Shown here piece by piece: positions 13,163-26,300 of a stretch of DNA of 64,000 bases (position 1 is its first letter; each line of letters starts with the position of its first letter). The stretch spans positions 16,632,237 to 16,696,236 of the forward strand of contig VZSR01003807.1 of NCBI GenBank assembly GCA_013398615.1, read 5' to 3'. The notes beneath the pieces are model-generated. The model had not been told where the DNA came from. It was given only the letters and a program-made list of their open reading frames with translations, and did not search any database. The position numbers and the translations under genes are program-made. This stretch comes from Brachypodius melanocephalos. Its lineage: Eukaryota; Chordata; Aves; Passeriformes; Pycnonotidae.

Positions 13163-13400
13163 AGGTACAAAGAAAAAGAAGAAAAGGATACAAAGGAATG
13201 AGAGAGAAAATCAGCACAACTTAATGAGTGTCGATACTCCTCTGTCATCAGTTACAACTAATGGTGTTGAAAACGAACCTACATCCCATGGGGTGGAATT
13301 GAAGAAGAAGAAGAAAAAGGCAGCGAGAGGCTCCAACTTAAGCACAAATGGAAGGACAAATATTGCCTTTGAGCCCGAATGCCATGACGCAGAGGCATAA
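13163..13400 (+). CDS. AHI1: Candidate terminal coding exon of AHI1
   Basis: A pyrimidine-rich tract ending CCTCTAG precedes an open frame that runs to a TAA stop at 13,398-13,400. The first base completes a Gln codon from the exon at 9,553-9,632, then the frame reads GTKKKKKRIQRNERENQHN, continues with a Ser/Thr/Asn-rich stretch, a second lysine block (ELKKKKKKAARG) and the end FEPECHDAEA. The result is a basic, disordered C-terminal tail of about 79 residues. AHI1 (jouberin) is a WD40/SH3 protein of the ciliary transition zone and basal body; the tail follows the SH3 domain and varies between species. The location, + strand and stop fit AHI1 facing MYB tail-to-tail. The peptide does not match the human C-terminus as I remember it, so this could be a bird-specific or alternative end. 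Confidence 0.55.
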
Positions 13401-14420
13401 TTTATTTCTGAATACCGAGGAGATGTTCATTACATGCACTGAAGGCTGCAATTATGATCTCTCTTCTAGGATTAACAGCAAACAAAGAAATTAAAATACT
13501 TAAATATGCAAAATGGTACCAACTGTGACTTATCAATAGTGCAAACCCATTTTGGATGACTTTTGCCCTGGGTTCCTTGAAATCTACAGAACTTGGAGGT
13601 TCAGCTCCTCACTGCACTGGAGAAGAACTGAAACTGTCAAATACAATGTTTCTTAATTTGATATCTGATTAAACTGTCATTTAGGCATTTATGTAGGGTG
13701 TAGATCAATCCATTGGGAGCAAAGAATCAAGTGAAAAAGTGTGATCTAGAGTAAAACAAGCCCAACCACTATGTAAGTTATTAAACTAGCATTTTAAAGT
13801 GTGCTGTAAGCAAAATAGAAGAGTGTTCAGAATGGTAAAATACCAAAGGAGTGCTGACATTAAGGTGTACCTGAAAACATAAGCTTTGAAAAAATATTTT
13901 CCTGACATGAAATATCTGTTTGGACTGCATTTTGCAGCTCTGAAAGGAATTGTGGAATAACTACCTATGCAACTACACTGTCTTCAGTAGGACTATTTGT
14001 TCTTATCAAAATAAATTAGTGTTGCAAATTCCAGGCACTTGTATTTTTCAAATGAGGTGTGCTGCACATAGTAAAGATTCATTACAGTTTTGTCAGAGTT
14101 CCTGGCTGCTTTGGCAGCAGTCTTGCCAAATATACTTTCTTTTGTCTGAATGAAATATTTCATATCCAGGTATACTGTTTGTTTTACTTGTAGTCCTTAT
14201 TCACTTGTAAGTATCAGTAATCTATTTTTTTACTTGAGTACTATTTTGTGAACTTTTGCTAATAATTTCACTAATTATCTATGGTGTTAAATAATTTATA
14301 TTTTATATTAAACAAAATGCTTTCTACCAGTTAGTGTTGGTATTTTTTTTTGGCTGATGATGTCCAGTTTATTTTTACTCTGCTAGGAAATTCTTTCTCC
14401 TCCCCCTCTGAAGCAATAAA
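13401..14420 (+). other. AHI1: Presumed AHI1 3' UTR with two AATAAA signals
   Basis: AT-rich, non-coding sequence follows the TAA stop. AATAAA hexamers occur at 14,010-14,015 and 14,415-14,420, about 0.6 and 1.0 kb after the stop, and either could set the transcript end. The later one has a CT-rich stretch just upstream. The true cleavage site cannot be chosen from sequence alone. Confidence 0.4.
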
Positions 14421-17400
14421 TAACATAAAATTAGAAAACCCTTATTTAGTAGACAGGGCACTTGATTCCATTAAAAAAAGAAGTGAAAATAACAATGCTG
14501 GGCACTGATGTGTGAAATGCACCCAGATGCAAAGGACTGTTTGCTGTATATTGTAATATCTTCCTTGCACATGTTTTGAAGCCAGAAAACTCTGTAAACT
14601 TTTTTATTTCGCGTAAAGCACAGCAGCAAATCCTCTTTTTTGGCCCCACTGGTAGCTGTTATTTGCCAGCAGTCCTAACTTTGCTCTGCTTAGAGTGCGT
14701 GCATGGAGCCCTGCCCTAAGTGGAGCTTGCATATGTGTTCTGGAAACTTAGTAATGTCTCTTTCCCCAGTCAGAGGTGGTGTAAAATTACCTCGGTCCTG
14801 GGGCTGCCTGATTCTGTCAAGGCTCCCCACCTCTTACGTCTCTCTAGTGTGTTTCAGCTCATCATCCTGTGTGGGATGTGGCATTTAGAGATTTTATAAA
14901 AGGCAAAAATCTCGACATCTTACATTTCTTAAAATGTCCTGGGTCACGTTTAAAACAAGGGCAGAGCATGACATCAGGCTCCACGTCAGGGAGAGCTGAG
15001 CAGTAGCCAAGATCTGAGAGCTCATTGGAAAGCATTGTAAAATGTTAATTTGCCATTGTCGACACTGAAGACAGAAATAACACTTCAGATAAACACCACA
15101 GAGAGATGGAAGTTCTAATCAAAGGCACAGCACCTCCTTTCATGCTTGCGAACTAGGGCTCCAATTATGTTCACTGCTCTGAAGCTGAATAGAGCTGCTT
15201 TGCCACACTTTCCAAATTGAGAGGAGAAGCAGCAGTAGTGTCTTCCAAGGCACAGTTCCAAGTAACAATTAAGCAGAAGGAATCAGATAAGAGCCAAACA
15301 TGAAAATGCAAGAGTTGAAAATAAACTTTTCATAATGTTTTCTTGTAATTGCAATAGCTTTTATTTTGGTTCTGTAATTTTTTTTTCTTCCCTACCACAT
15401 GGTTGGTTAGAGACTTCTTTTCCTTTATACTCAGTGTCACTGTGGTGCTAGTTTTCTGCATTCATTTAACAGAAAAGGAACAAAAATATCTGAAATTTTA
15501 AAAAGTCTGTGATCCTTCAGTATTAAAATTAGAGCCTTCACCCTAAACTCTCTTTAACAAATTATGAGCATGGCACAATAGCCATAGACAGTTTTTACCT
15601 TTTGTGCAGAAATATGGCTGATACATTTCATTTTTAGAAGAACTGCTTTTTGGTATTAGTAGAGTCTTTATTCTTCAGACATTGCTGTTGGAATTTTAAA
15701 CTTACAGAAAGAGGATAAAACTTTTAAACACTTTAGATTAGTGTAATGGTTTAAAAAGAAGTTTTTAAATTAAAAACTTTATATAATGCTTCTTGTTTTC
15801 TGTGTTAATGCAATCTACATATTTTCTAAAATCACGTTACAGTGACTGTCATGTATATTTGCTGAATGTTGCCTAAGTACTTAGAGACCTTAAAGTGGAA
15901 GAAAAGAATTCTAGAACGATTCAGATTGCATACTGAAAATTTTCCTTCTTTATTAGATAAAGCATTACGAGTGTCCTGCAAAATTGATCCCTGAGTCATG
16001 ATGTGTGAATTAAAATGCAGGAGTTGTAAAAGTCTCTGTGAGACTCTTTATAGGGTGACATGAGTTCATTGCAAGAAGAAACCAGATAAAATGTTGCCTT
16101 AAAAAGTGTGAATATTAGATATTTATAGCTGCCTGGTGATAACAGCATGGTGGGTCTTTCATTGTTTTGGTGTTTGTAGGTTTTGTGTGTGTGGTTACTC
16201 CATAGAGTTGCTATTATGTTTTTATGATAGGGCAGAGATGCCGAGAACTCTGTATAAATCAGCAACGCGGATGAAAATGTGTGCCCGTGTTTTTCCTGTG
16301 TTTCCCAATAGCCATCATACTGCATTTAGTTTTTTCCTGAAAATAATTTGAGGAACAGACATCATAAAACATAATCAGTGTATTTGTAGCATCACTTAAT
16401 TCAGAAGGCAGTAGGGGATGGATCACAGTCAAACAAGGGCTAATGAGAACACAGAGGAACATGACAACCGAAAGTCTCTGTTGACTAGTGAACTAAATCT
16501 GCCGGCTGGACGCAATTGTCTGACGGAGAATTGAATGTCAGGATCATTTAGGGTTAACAATGGCCCATTACAAGCAAAAGCAGACAGCTATGAAAAATAG
16601 CCGGCATGGTAGTCATTCTGCAGGGACCGTGGATGCAAACTTGATAATGAGGCACTTCATTCACTACATCCTTCTGCTCTAATTACTCAGGTGAATAGGA
16701 AATACTTCATTTAAGGCGGGAACAGACTAGAGCAAAAACACTTGTTTGGTAAACACAAAGAGTGATGGGGTTTTTTAATGATCCTGTTCCAGCACATATG
16801 AAATTAGTATGTATGCAGTGCAACCTATTTTATGGATGTGGATATTGGGAGGGGATAGAAGTATTTTCTGACTAGTGGAGGGAGGCCAGGAAGATTCATG
16901 TAAAGGTTGGTACTCCAGGGTTTTTCCCTTAGCATTCTGTCCAATGTCCATGCAGAATATTTCAAACAAATTAGCTTACAGATATATAGCTGCACTTGTA
17001 AAAATATAATGTGTTAGTTCAAGGGGGTTTGTTGCTTGGAGTTTAGCTTACATGCTTTAGGAACAAAACTGCTGCATGTAGGGAATAGAAACAAGAGGAG
17101 GTCTGAGAGAGGGAAATAAGCAACTTGAGAAGAAAGCTGCTGCTTGGGGAAGACTTGCAAAAATGTGGCAATTAGAAATTGGAACTTAAGAAGAAGGAAC
17201 AGAAGACAGCATGTAGGTGTGTTATAGCAGAGCTTTGGTTGCTTCAGTCATGTTTTTTAGACTTTAGAAATTCAGATATTTAACCACTTCACTTTTTAAA
17301 ACGTTTGTTTTGTGCCATTTACAGAAACTTTCTGGATGAACCCTCAGAGCCCATGAACAACATTCTGTGTCTCTCCCATACCTCTTAGCTCCCTGGTGTT

Positions 17401-20400
17401 CTAGCTCTGAGCTCCAGCCTACAAAGTTCCGTGAGTCTGTGAGCTGCAGAGCTGTTAGGAGAGATGAAGCTTTCATTCCCTGATTTCTGGTACAGGTTTT
17501 CAGGAGGCACCTTTATAGTTGTTTGTTGCAATAGGCACCTCTGCCTTGATTCAGTCCTCTCCAGCCTCTTCATCTGGTGCAAAACAGCTGCAGCAGAGAT
17601 TGGAACTTCAAGAAAATCAAGTTGCTCTTTCAAACATTTAACATCATATGATCCCTTTCTTACGTGTAGATGTGTTCTGCTCACAGTGGTTTTGACGAGA
17701 GTTTTGTCTTTTGTTCAGCTGTTGTATGCAGGTTGCTTGCTGCCCTTCCCTTCAGAAGGGTTTGTTTACCAGCACTGGGATGTTTATGCAGAGTCCCAGT
17801 CCTGCAAGCTGCTCAGAGTAGATGGACCCCTATACTCAAAGCTCCAGCAAAATCAGCAAGGAACAGGCTTTGAGCCACAACATCTTAGCTGCAGTTAGTG
17901 TACACTAACTTTAAAGGCTGGGAAAACTTTTTCTCTCTTGCAGTCATAGATGAAGAGGTCAGCTCTGCATTTCACATAAAACTTCATTCACCTGATTGTG
18001 AGGACTTTGTCAAGCCAAATGAATTTTCGCTATATTTGGCTGTGACAAGCAAGTTTCCAAGTCCTGTGTAATGCTCAAATACAGACAATCAGCAGAAACT
18101 GCAGGTGCCACTTTTAGCGGAAAAAATGTTTCCACACGGGTAAAGCAGTATCAGTAAAATCTATGCTCTGAGCAGACTTCAAATTTTTGTTGCATTTATA
18201 TTGCCTGCAAAGACAGGGAGTATAATAAACTAGTGTGTAGCAGCTGTAAATTTTCTGAGGATTTATCTAACCACAAATACATCGAAATGGGGAAATAGGT
18301 CTATATTAAACTGTGCAAGATGCTGCTGGAACTCAGCCACTTCTGCAACATCCTGTAATTAATTTATTATGACAGGTCTGGCAAACTGAAACACCCAATA
18401 CGCTTGCAACAGACTGTTATGATATAGCTGTTTGAAAACTCTGTAGTCACATAAAATGCAGGGATTATAGGAAAAAGAAAAAAAGGTGGCCCAGTATTAC
18501 CATTGTTTCTCTGTTATGTAGAAATTTTTCACCAGACTCACATTAACCAGCATCCTGTAGTGCACATGGCAGAGTCAGTGCCTCTGCCTGCACTAGCTGG
18601 GAAGGAAATGGTTGCAGAATATATTGGCTTAGATCCTACTGTTCTGGGATCAGAAGGAGAGTTAATGAAGTTCCATGGACAAGCTCGACTGAGGAACCTC
18701 TTTTCACACATTTTCTGAGTCAGTGCAGGCCTAGCCATGTCTTTTGGTGATGAAGTTAATAAGTGGAGCTGAGACACTCAGTGCTGGTTTAACTTTCTTC
18801 TTGGTCAGTCCATATTTATATTTCTGCCCGTGTTTAAGACTCTTGGCTTTGTTAAATAGCAGTGAAAGGGTTCCAATGAAATTGTCAGTGCATTGCAAAG
18901 AGAATTAGTAGACATTTCTCACAAATCAGTTTTTTAATGACTCTAGTTCTTACAGAGGGGACTAGAACACATTGTCCTTGCATTCAGCTGCTTATCCTAA
19001 GTTCATTGCCTCAGCTCTCAGGTAAAATGCTGAATTCCATCTTTTTCTGGGGGTTATCTTCCGTGTTGAACATCCTGCTATTAATCCACAGCTAAACATA
19101 GCTAATTCAGCACTGCACAACTGTATGATTTGAAGAAAATCCTTTCTCTCTTCCCAAATTTTTGATAAGTAGGATAGGCTGGTTTGCTCCCTTGCTTGCA
19201 CTGCGTGTTTTAATGTGCACAAGTTAAGCCTTTGCATATCCATTGCTGCAGGTGAGCCGTGCAGAGTACATGCAAGTTAACGTCACCAAGTGTTGCTCAC
19301 TTGGCAGTGCTGGTTTTTTATGGACCATAATTATTCCCTAGGTTTCACCTCAACGTTTTTATTTTGCCATTGCATCATCAGCTCACTTTTTTTTCAGTGT
19401 ATGTCATCAGAATTTTGACACCTTTGTATGGACACTGCATAAAGCAATTTCACGTTATGTTCCGCATTCGTTTTAGCTCTTGATGGGGATTTACAATCAT
19501 GGGTGTAATAGTGACATCATCCTGAGGCTCATTAAAACAAGTGCCATCCAAAGCCAAGCTCTAGCAGCCTGCATAAGCCTATAATAAGCTTATACGGGGG
19601 TGGTTAATCCCCATTGTGGCTTGGTATAATGTCATAATAAAAAAGTGACATCAGGGAAAGAGCAGAGGGGGCAGTAAATGTGCTCTGCATTGTGGTCAAG
19701 GGCTCCTGACATCCCTCCTCCTTAAGCAACAGCACGAGCAGAGCTGAGCAGGCCCAGGTTGGAATGGAGGGTGACTGGAAATGCCTCTTCTCTTAACTGA
19801 GTCAGAGCTACAAAGCCATGGGCATCTTGGCGTGGCTTTCCTTGGTCATGCACTGTGGATGAGCACAGGCACACAGAAGGTGTGGAGCAGCACACAGCCC
19901 TGTGCCTGCTTGCTTCCCAAGAGTGCAGCTTCATGGGACCTTGCAGGCCCATGTGTTCCCCATGGGAAACATCACAGAATCAGGACTCCCAGTTTCTACC
20001 CCAAAGCTCTTAATTTATTGCCTGTATCCAAAGGTTTGGATGCAAAGGAGGTGGGCTGCCCTTAGGGTCAGCAAGGGCACCCTCCCCAGGGGCTGGTACC
20101 GAACAGGGCCAGGGCTCAGGCTTCCTGCTCCCCAGGGATGAGTGCCAGTCACCGAGCCAGCACTGGGAAGGAGCATGGAAGCTCTAGATGCTGCTTTTGC
20201 CTCACACTCGGTTGAAGTGGTAGCTACAGTTGTTTCATCTTGCTGTTCTTTCAGTCAGAGTTAGATTTTCTCTGAAAGCAGAAAAAGGCCTCAATGGCAG
20301 CTCTTTGATTTCAGTGTCTCTGGCATTTTGCCCTTTGTACTCGTTGTCAACACAACAGTATGGGTTTTCAAGTCATGTTGGGGAACCTGGGCACCTGTCT

Positions 20401-22490
20401 CTTGCTGAGACTTACTTGAAGCAGTGTTTTTGACTTCAGGTTTGTGGAACAAGAGTTAGAGACTTGGCTGCCTCCAGTTAGATCCCTGAATAACCTGAAT
20501 TCACAAGGTAGAAAATTGTCTGATAATTCTGTGATTCTAATTGTTGGGCAGGTTCTGTGTTGGAGGAAGAGACCTGTGCAGATGTGGTCTAAGATATAAT
20601 TTCCTGATGGTTTGTGCTATCATCCAGCAACAGCTTGGTTCATTTTGCTTCATCAGGAGAGTTAATAATTTTAACAATGCTTAGCATTTATTGCTTTTTC
20701 ATGTCAATGAAACTAAAGGTGGTACAGGACAAGTAATGCTGACAGCCATTACCAACATCACTATCAACAAAAATTTCTCCTGAGCCATGTTAACTAGGAG
20801 AAGAAAGCTGTAAGAGTCAAATATCTTCCAGCCTAAGTATACATACAAGGCCTGCCACCAAAGGTGATAAACCTAATATTTGGCTCAGGTTGCTTGTTCT
20901 AAAGACACATTTTGCAAGGAGAAGGAGTAACTAGTTCAGCACATTGGAGCTGACATTGGTCAAACACTGTCAAGGTCTGGTCTTTTTGTAGGTTGAGGTT
21001 GCTTCATTGAGTCATTTAAATTCCACCAGTTTCCCACGCTAAGATGAGTGCTGTAACATCTGTGGATGTTTTGGGTTATCTTTTATCTCTTTTTTTAAAT
21101 GGTTTTGTACCTTTTTTGTTTGTTTTGAGTGTGTGGTAAAACATATTGGAAATTTGTATAATTGAAGAAATCTAGTCTTAATTCATTTGAACTGTTGGTA
21201 TGCTTTTCCAGAGCATTGTCATATTTTTCTAGAGCTGGCATTAGCTAAATTTAGATACTTGCTTTCTTAGGACCCAGCAATGGACCAGCACAGCTTCCAA
21301 ATTGAAGATGCATGTGTTTGCGCCAGTAGCTGAGTGCTGGTTAACCTCACTTGCAGAGTTCTGGTGTGAATTAGAGTTTCTTGTCACGAATACATCTCAC
21401 AGGGTCATATTGAATCCTGTAAATTGAATAAGAACTCAGCCAGAGAGAGGAAAAGAGAATTTGCTGCCATTTGAACCTGTGCAATACCAGCAGAGAAGTG
21501 CTTGAGCAGGGCACTGGCAGTCTCTCTGCACGGTGCAGCAGTGTGGAAAACAGGCCTGGCTCTATGCAGATTTGTAAGCAGTGGCACATGTCACACGGGA
21601 TTAAGGACTCCTGCAAGGACATGCAATTTGTGGTGCTGCTGCCATTCTCCATCCCAGCTGCCCCCAGTTCCCTGCTGGCCTCCTGCCTCCTGTGTAAGAC
21701 TCCAGCTGAAATGGAGAAATGGGATGGGTGGCAGCGTGCCAGCTGCCCGGGCACCAAGCGCCGCTCATCTCTCCGATGGACACCCTGCCGTCCATCCCGG
21801 GTGACTCACTTCTGCAGGCACTCCTGTAGCTCAAAGAATTTACTCACTCCTGGAAAAATCTGTGCAAATATTGATAGAGCTGCCTTGTTTCACATCGGCC
21901 CTTTTGAAGGTTGGCTTTTTGTGTAGGCAGGTTGGCTGCGGATTTGCCACTATCATTACAACTTTTCTTGACTAGAAAGGAGTGAGTAGAAGTAGTTTTT
22001 GCTTCTTCTGTCCCGAGATGCTAAAATATCTGCTCTAGGAAGAAAAGCATTTGGGAATGCTTTGGAAATTTAAATTTAAAATTGTGGTCTGGGTTCTTAG
22101 TGCTGTCAAAAGATGATGAAATTACTATTTGTTTCCACTTTGCTGAGTTTAATTTACAACTGGGTTTTTTTTGAGTTTCAACTGAAATCAGATTAGTTAA
22201 CTTTAATCTGAAACTTGTGCCTAAATACTCAATTACCTAATTTATTAGATATATTTTATCCATATTTACTAAAAAATACCAGCAGTGATTTTACAAATTT
22301 TAAAAAGAATAGGATGTCATTGTCATAGAAAATATTGAAAATGCTGACAGTTTTTCACAAAGACATTCTGTGCTTATTTAAATACCATTTTGGGGAAAAA
22401 TCTTTCTATGAAAAATAGTGATGTTGGATATTCAAATGAACTCACTTATTTGGCAGCAAAACTAGTCTAAGTGAATAAGAGTGCATAATA
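14421..22490. other. AHI1-MYB intergenic spacer, left part
   Basis: No coding exon, RNA gene or clear mobile element is visible. Open frames here are short and lack plausible splice borders. GC-richer pockets with several open frames on both strands occur near 19.7-20.15 and 21.47-21.83 kb. A stretch near 16.48-16.77 kb has a mix of motifs that resembles a conserved non-coding element. In mouse the same interval downstream of Myb is a known retroviral integration region (the Ahi1 and Mis-2 sites), which makes long-range control of MYB possible here. Confidence 0.6.
16480..16770. promoter_or_regulatory. Candidate conserved non-coding element
   Basis: This stretch keeps several CpG-containing words inside an AT-rich spacer. 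It also holds a TAATTA-type homeodomain core (in 'ctaattactcag'), an E2F-like AAGGCGGGAA and a forkhead-like inverted repeat TGTTTGGTAAACA (16,743-16,755). No repeat family is recognised. The element call is a guess from motif density, with no alignment behind it. Confidence 0.25.
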
Positions 22491-22494
22491 AGTG

Positions 22495-23300
22495 ACATGA
22501 CTTTTGATTTCAATAAGATTTTTGATACTGTCTTTTATGATGTTTTTTATTGCCAAAGGGGGCGAAATATGGTCAACTATCACAAGGAGTTGATGCATAA
22601 CTAATTAAAAAAGAAAAGCTGCATTCAAAAAAGAGTTATCCAAATTTAGTTATCATACCAGGGAGATATTGCAAGTGAGGTCTCTGAGGTCAGTCCTCTG
22701 TCACTTCTATTCACTATTTCCATTAATGAGCTGGATGATGTAGTTGTATTTATAAAATGTGTGCGTGACACCAGGAGTTTGCAGGCTGTTTGTAGGACAT
22801 GATCAGAATTAAAAATTGTGTTGGAAAATGGAAGTAATGGTGCAAATCAGTAAAATAGGATCCAGTAAGATTTGAGCTAGAGGAAAAAGGAACCAAAGAC
22901 AAAAATATAAAGTGTCTTTTCAGTTTCATTGCAGAAAAATGTGAAAGGTTCAAAGCAAACTAAGTGAATCATCAACATACTATGTCTGTTTGGAAAATAG
23001 GGTCACCTGAGTGATATCAGCAGAGGTGAAGTGTGTAAGATCAGAAGATTATTACTTCTTCCCAAGTTATGCTGGTGAAGCTTCAGCAGGAATACTTTGC
23101 TTTAGTTTTGGGCACTGCATACTGTAGCTGGCAGACACACTGAATATGGCTAAGGGAACAGCAGTGGGCATGACAAGAGATTTAGAAACCCACAAAAAAT
23201 GTGCAAGGGATTGGAATTGTTAGTGTAGGAGAGGTGAGGATTGGGAGACACAATAGGGGTGCTTAGGGTTTTTACAGAAAGCAAGAAGTGAGGCACCTCT
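22495..23300 (+). mobile_element. Ancient CR1/L3-like LINE fragment
   Basis: The + strand keeps decayed reverse-transcriptase text. Near 22,508 'tttgatttcaataagatttt' corresponds to the F-D-F-x-K-x-F-D core, and near 22,690 'cagtcctctgtcacttc' followed by 'attaatgagctggatga' corresponds to the QGSVL...INDLDD region. Near 23,100 'ttttgggcactgcatact' is followed by the usual 3' ORF2 text. Many frameshifts and stops show great age. It is inverted relative to the two younger CR1 copies in the window. The borders are approximate, and assignment to L3 or an old CR1 lineage is from memory of consensus features. Confidence 0.6.
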
Positions 23301-26300
23301 GTTCAGTACAATCTGTGCCCAAGTGATTTCATTACAAAGCTTGCCTAATGTTTTTTCTCTTTCATGGAAAAGTTTAGTTTTATCTTACAGCAATGTGATG
23401 GAGGGGGAAGAAACTGTATTTCTGGGTCCATTTAAATTATATGATCATATATTTCCTTTCTTTCTCTTTGTTATGTCTACTATTATTAGTTGCCTTTTTC
23501 CTCCTCTAGAATAGCATCTGTAAGACTCACTTAGATCAGTGTTGGTGCATAACAACCATTCTTTGAGAAGAAAATTGCATTGAAAATGTTTTATTCATTA
23601 TCTCCTCTGTCATAAATCTCTAGCTGGAACAAAAATCCTGACCCTGAATCTTTCTCCAGAACTCGTGAGCCCATGGCTATTCAGTTTTAATTGTGCTTCT
23701 CCAGTGATTTATGGCATGACCTTGGGTAAATTCAACCTCCACCTCAATTTCTCTGTCTTTAGCTGAAGATACTAATATTTCTCCCATGGACAGCCTGAGA
23801 GTTAATCTGTGTAAGACTGTCTTGACAATGTCCAGTCCTCAAGCAGAATTTTAAAAGTTTAGCTGTCACATACCTGTGACTCAGTTGAAAGGTAGTCTGT
23901 ATTTATGGTGGGACTAAGTTTTGAGGGTTTGGGGATTTTTAAGTACTTCTTTAAAAGCATGGTTTTCAATCTTATGACTTGGAAAGACAATTTTAATTAT
24001 TTTACTTTTAGGGCTGGCACTATCAGGCATGAGAGGAAAAAGCTCTGGAGAAGGTCTTTGTTTGTAAAGGTGGATTACTCAGCTGTAGTTGGACACTATA
24101 ACTTATTACAATACACTCTGCTGGCAGGTATAATAGTAGAGCAAGCTCCACTGGAGCTCCAAAAATCTAGGATGGGAGTCTGGCCAGAAAAACTGAAAGC
24201 CTTGAAGTGTGTTCCATGGCAAGGAAAGAGAGGTTACTTCTCCCCTCAGGTTTCTTGCATTCAAAAGTGATAATTACCATCAAAACAGAGAGAAAAGATA
24301 AATGCTGGATAAGCTGGCAAGGAGAAGACCCAAGTTTCTGTCCTCTACAAACAGGAATGCCCAGCACATATGATGGTGTCTCGATTTGATAACAAAACAG
24401 AAATGTGTTAAAAAGTAGTTGTGGAAAGCCTGCTTATTTTACAGAACATGAGATAATGATGTCCTATCCAGACACAGAGGGGTCATGCTGCAAATCCAGT
24501 ATTTATCTCAATTGTAAGCACTCACTCATTAAGTAGTGGAAGTATCTTTGCTTTGAAATAGGACTAATAAAAGCTGTGGCCACTTAGGCTTTTGAAAAAT
24601 ATGCAGACTTTTGTGATGATAGCAGGCAGAGGACGATATTTCTGGTGGGTCCTGACATCTGCACCTTCATTTCATTAATTCACTGAGCCATATGTTTAAA
24701 CTAAAATAAATACTGTGGTACGGCTGGAAATGTCTCACTGTTGAAGAACTTGGCCTTTTCCCTGTCCATTTCTCTTCTTTTGTGATCTCAGTTGGTGAAT
24801 GGTTTGTAATGTTCTCACATTTTTTCTTCGTGGGGGACTCTTTCTCCACAATTCAGAATTAACAAGATTTCTGTTTAGAAAATTAGGTAGTCTGTGTATG
24901 CAACAATTTGGTGGGCAGGGGAGAAGTAATAGTCAAGAAATTAACTACACCATGTTTTGGTTTTGTTATTTTGTTAGTTTCCCATTCCCACAAACTGTCT
25001 GAAAGCACCAAATCTACTCCAAGTACTAGTCTAAGAAATCACTTTTTGCTTGCTGGTAAAATGTATTTTCTCCATTGGTGTTTTAGTTTCATAGAGTACA
25101 TGTGGATTTTATGGCACATACATCGAATAATCCCACCAGCCATTCAAATAATTTGGGTTTTGGTGTCAAATGACGGAAACTGGACATTTTTTCTGAAGGA
25201 GTTGCTGATGCACAGCTGAGTGAACATAATCAGTGCATTTAATTGTCCACAGTGTGCTGCACGCTTGTCCCTGAGAAGGCTCCAAAGTGCTGGAACAGCT
25301 TTAGGGGCAACTTTCATCTCACACCCCATACCCAGACCGAGGCCCTTTCAACTTTAAAATGTGGAAGTTCTGCAAACAGAGATTTTTATGAGCTTCATTG
25401 CTGGGCAAGCCTTGCTGGAGTCCCTGGGAGTTGCTGGGCTTCCCTGCTCAGGAATACCCTGCTGAGGACTTCGATTTACCTCTGGCTGAGTTCTGGCAGC
25501 TGGACTGCAGGGTCTAAAGCAGAAGCAGCCCGCAGAGGCTGGGCTGAGCAGCGCTGGCCCCTTGCCCATCTCTGTGCAGGCACAGCCCTTCCAGGGTGCC
25601 CCTGGGGCGCTGCCTGTGCGCTGCCAGAGTTAAAGAGCAACCTGGGAGTCTGGCTCCTCAGCCGCTGGTGCCTCGTGTAGGTCAGGCTGGCAGCACCTAT
25701 TGTTCTGGAGCATTTGAAGGGCATCCAAGTTTTGGCATCATTAGATTATTGCCATGGTGCTCGGGCTGCAGATCCTGTACAATAAAAGGGGTTTTACTTC
25801 ATGTTCAATCACTATTAGCTGTTATCTGCAGCTTTCATCTAGTCTCCATTAATGAAAGAACAAATAATTCCAGGGACTAAATAGATGTTTGACCATTCAA
25901 ATATATGCAAAGTGATACGATTTATAAATGGGAGGAAGCTGTTTTGCAAGCCTAGAATTCCATTTGCTGTGGAATTTCCATTTAACAGTGTGAATCCAGT
26001 TAAATCCTGAAATACTACACTTAAGAGAGCAGGTTTTGCCATACTTCAGCTCCCTTTCAGCTGAAGGCTCCTAATGGCTGGTATTTCCAAATCCCATTCC
26101 ATTTCATTAGAGGGTAATTATTTGTTAATACTATTAACATTGCTGCAAAGAGGAAAGCATCAAGCTATTCTCTATGATTTTGCCAATTGAAAAAACAAAT
26201 AAGCTTGAACTGCAGCGAGGAAGATTCAGGCTCACGATTTGTGAAAACATCATGTGAGGAATTGAGAGGTCTGAAGAAACTGGGCATCTCCACCACCAGC

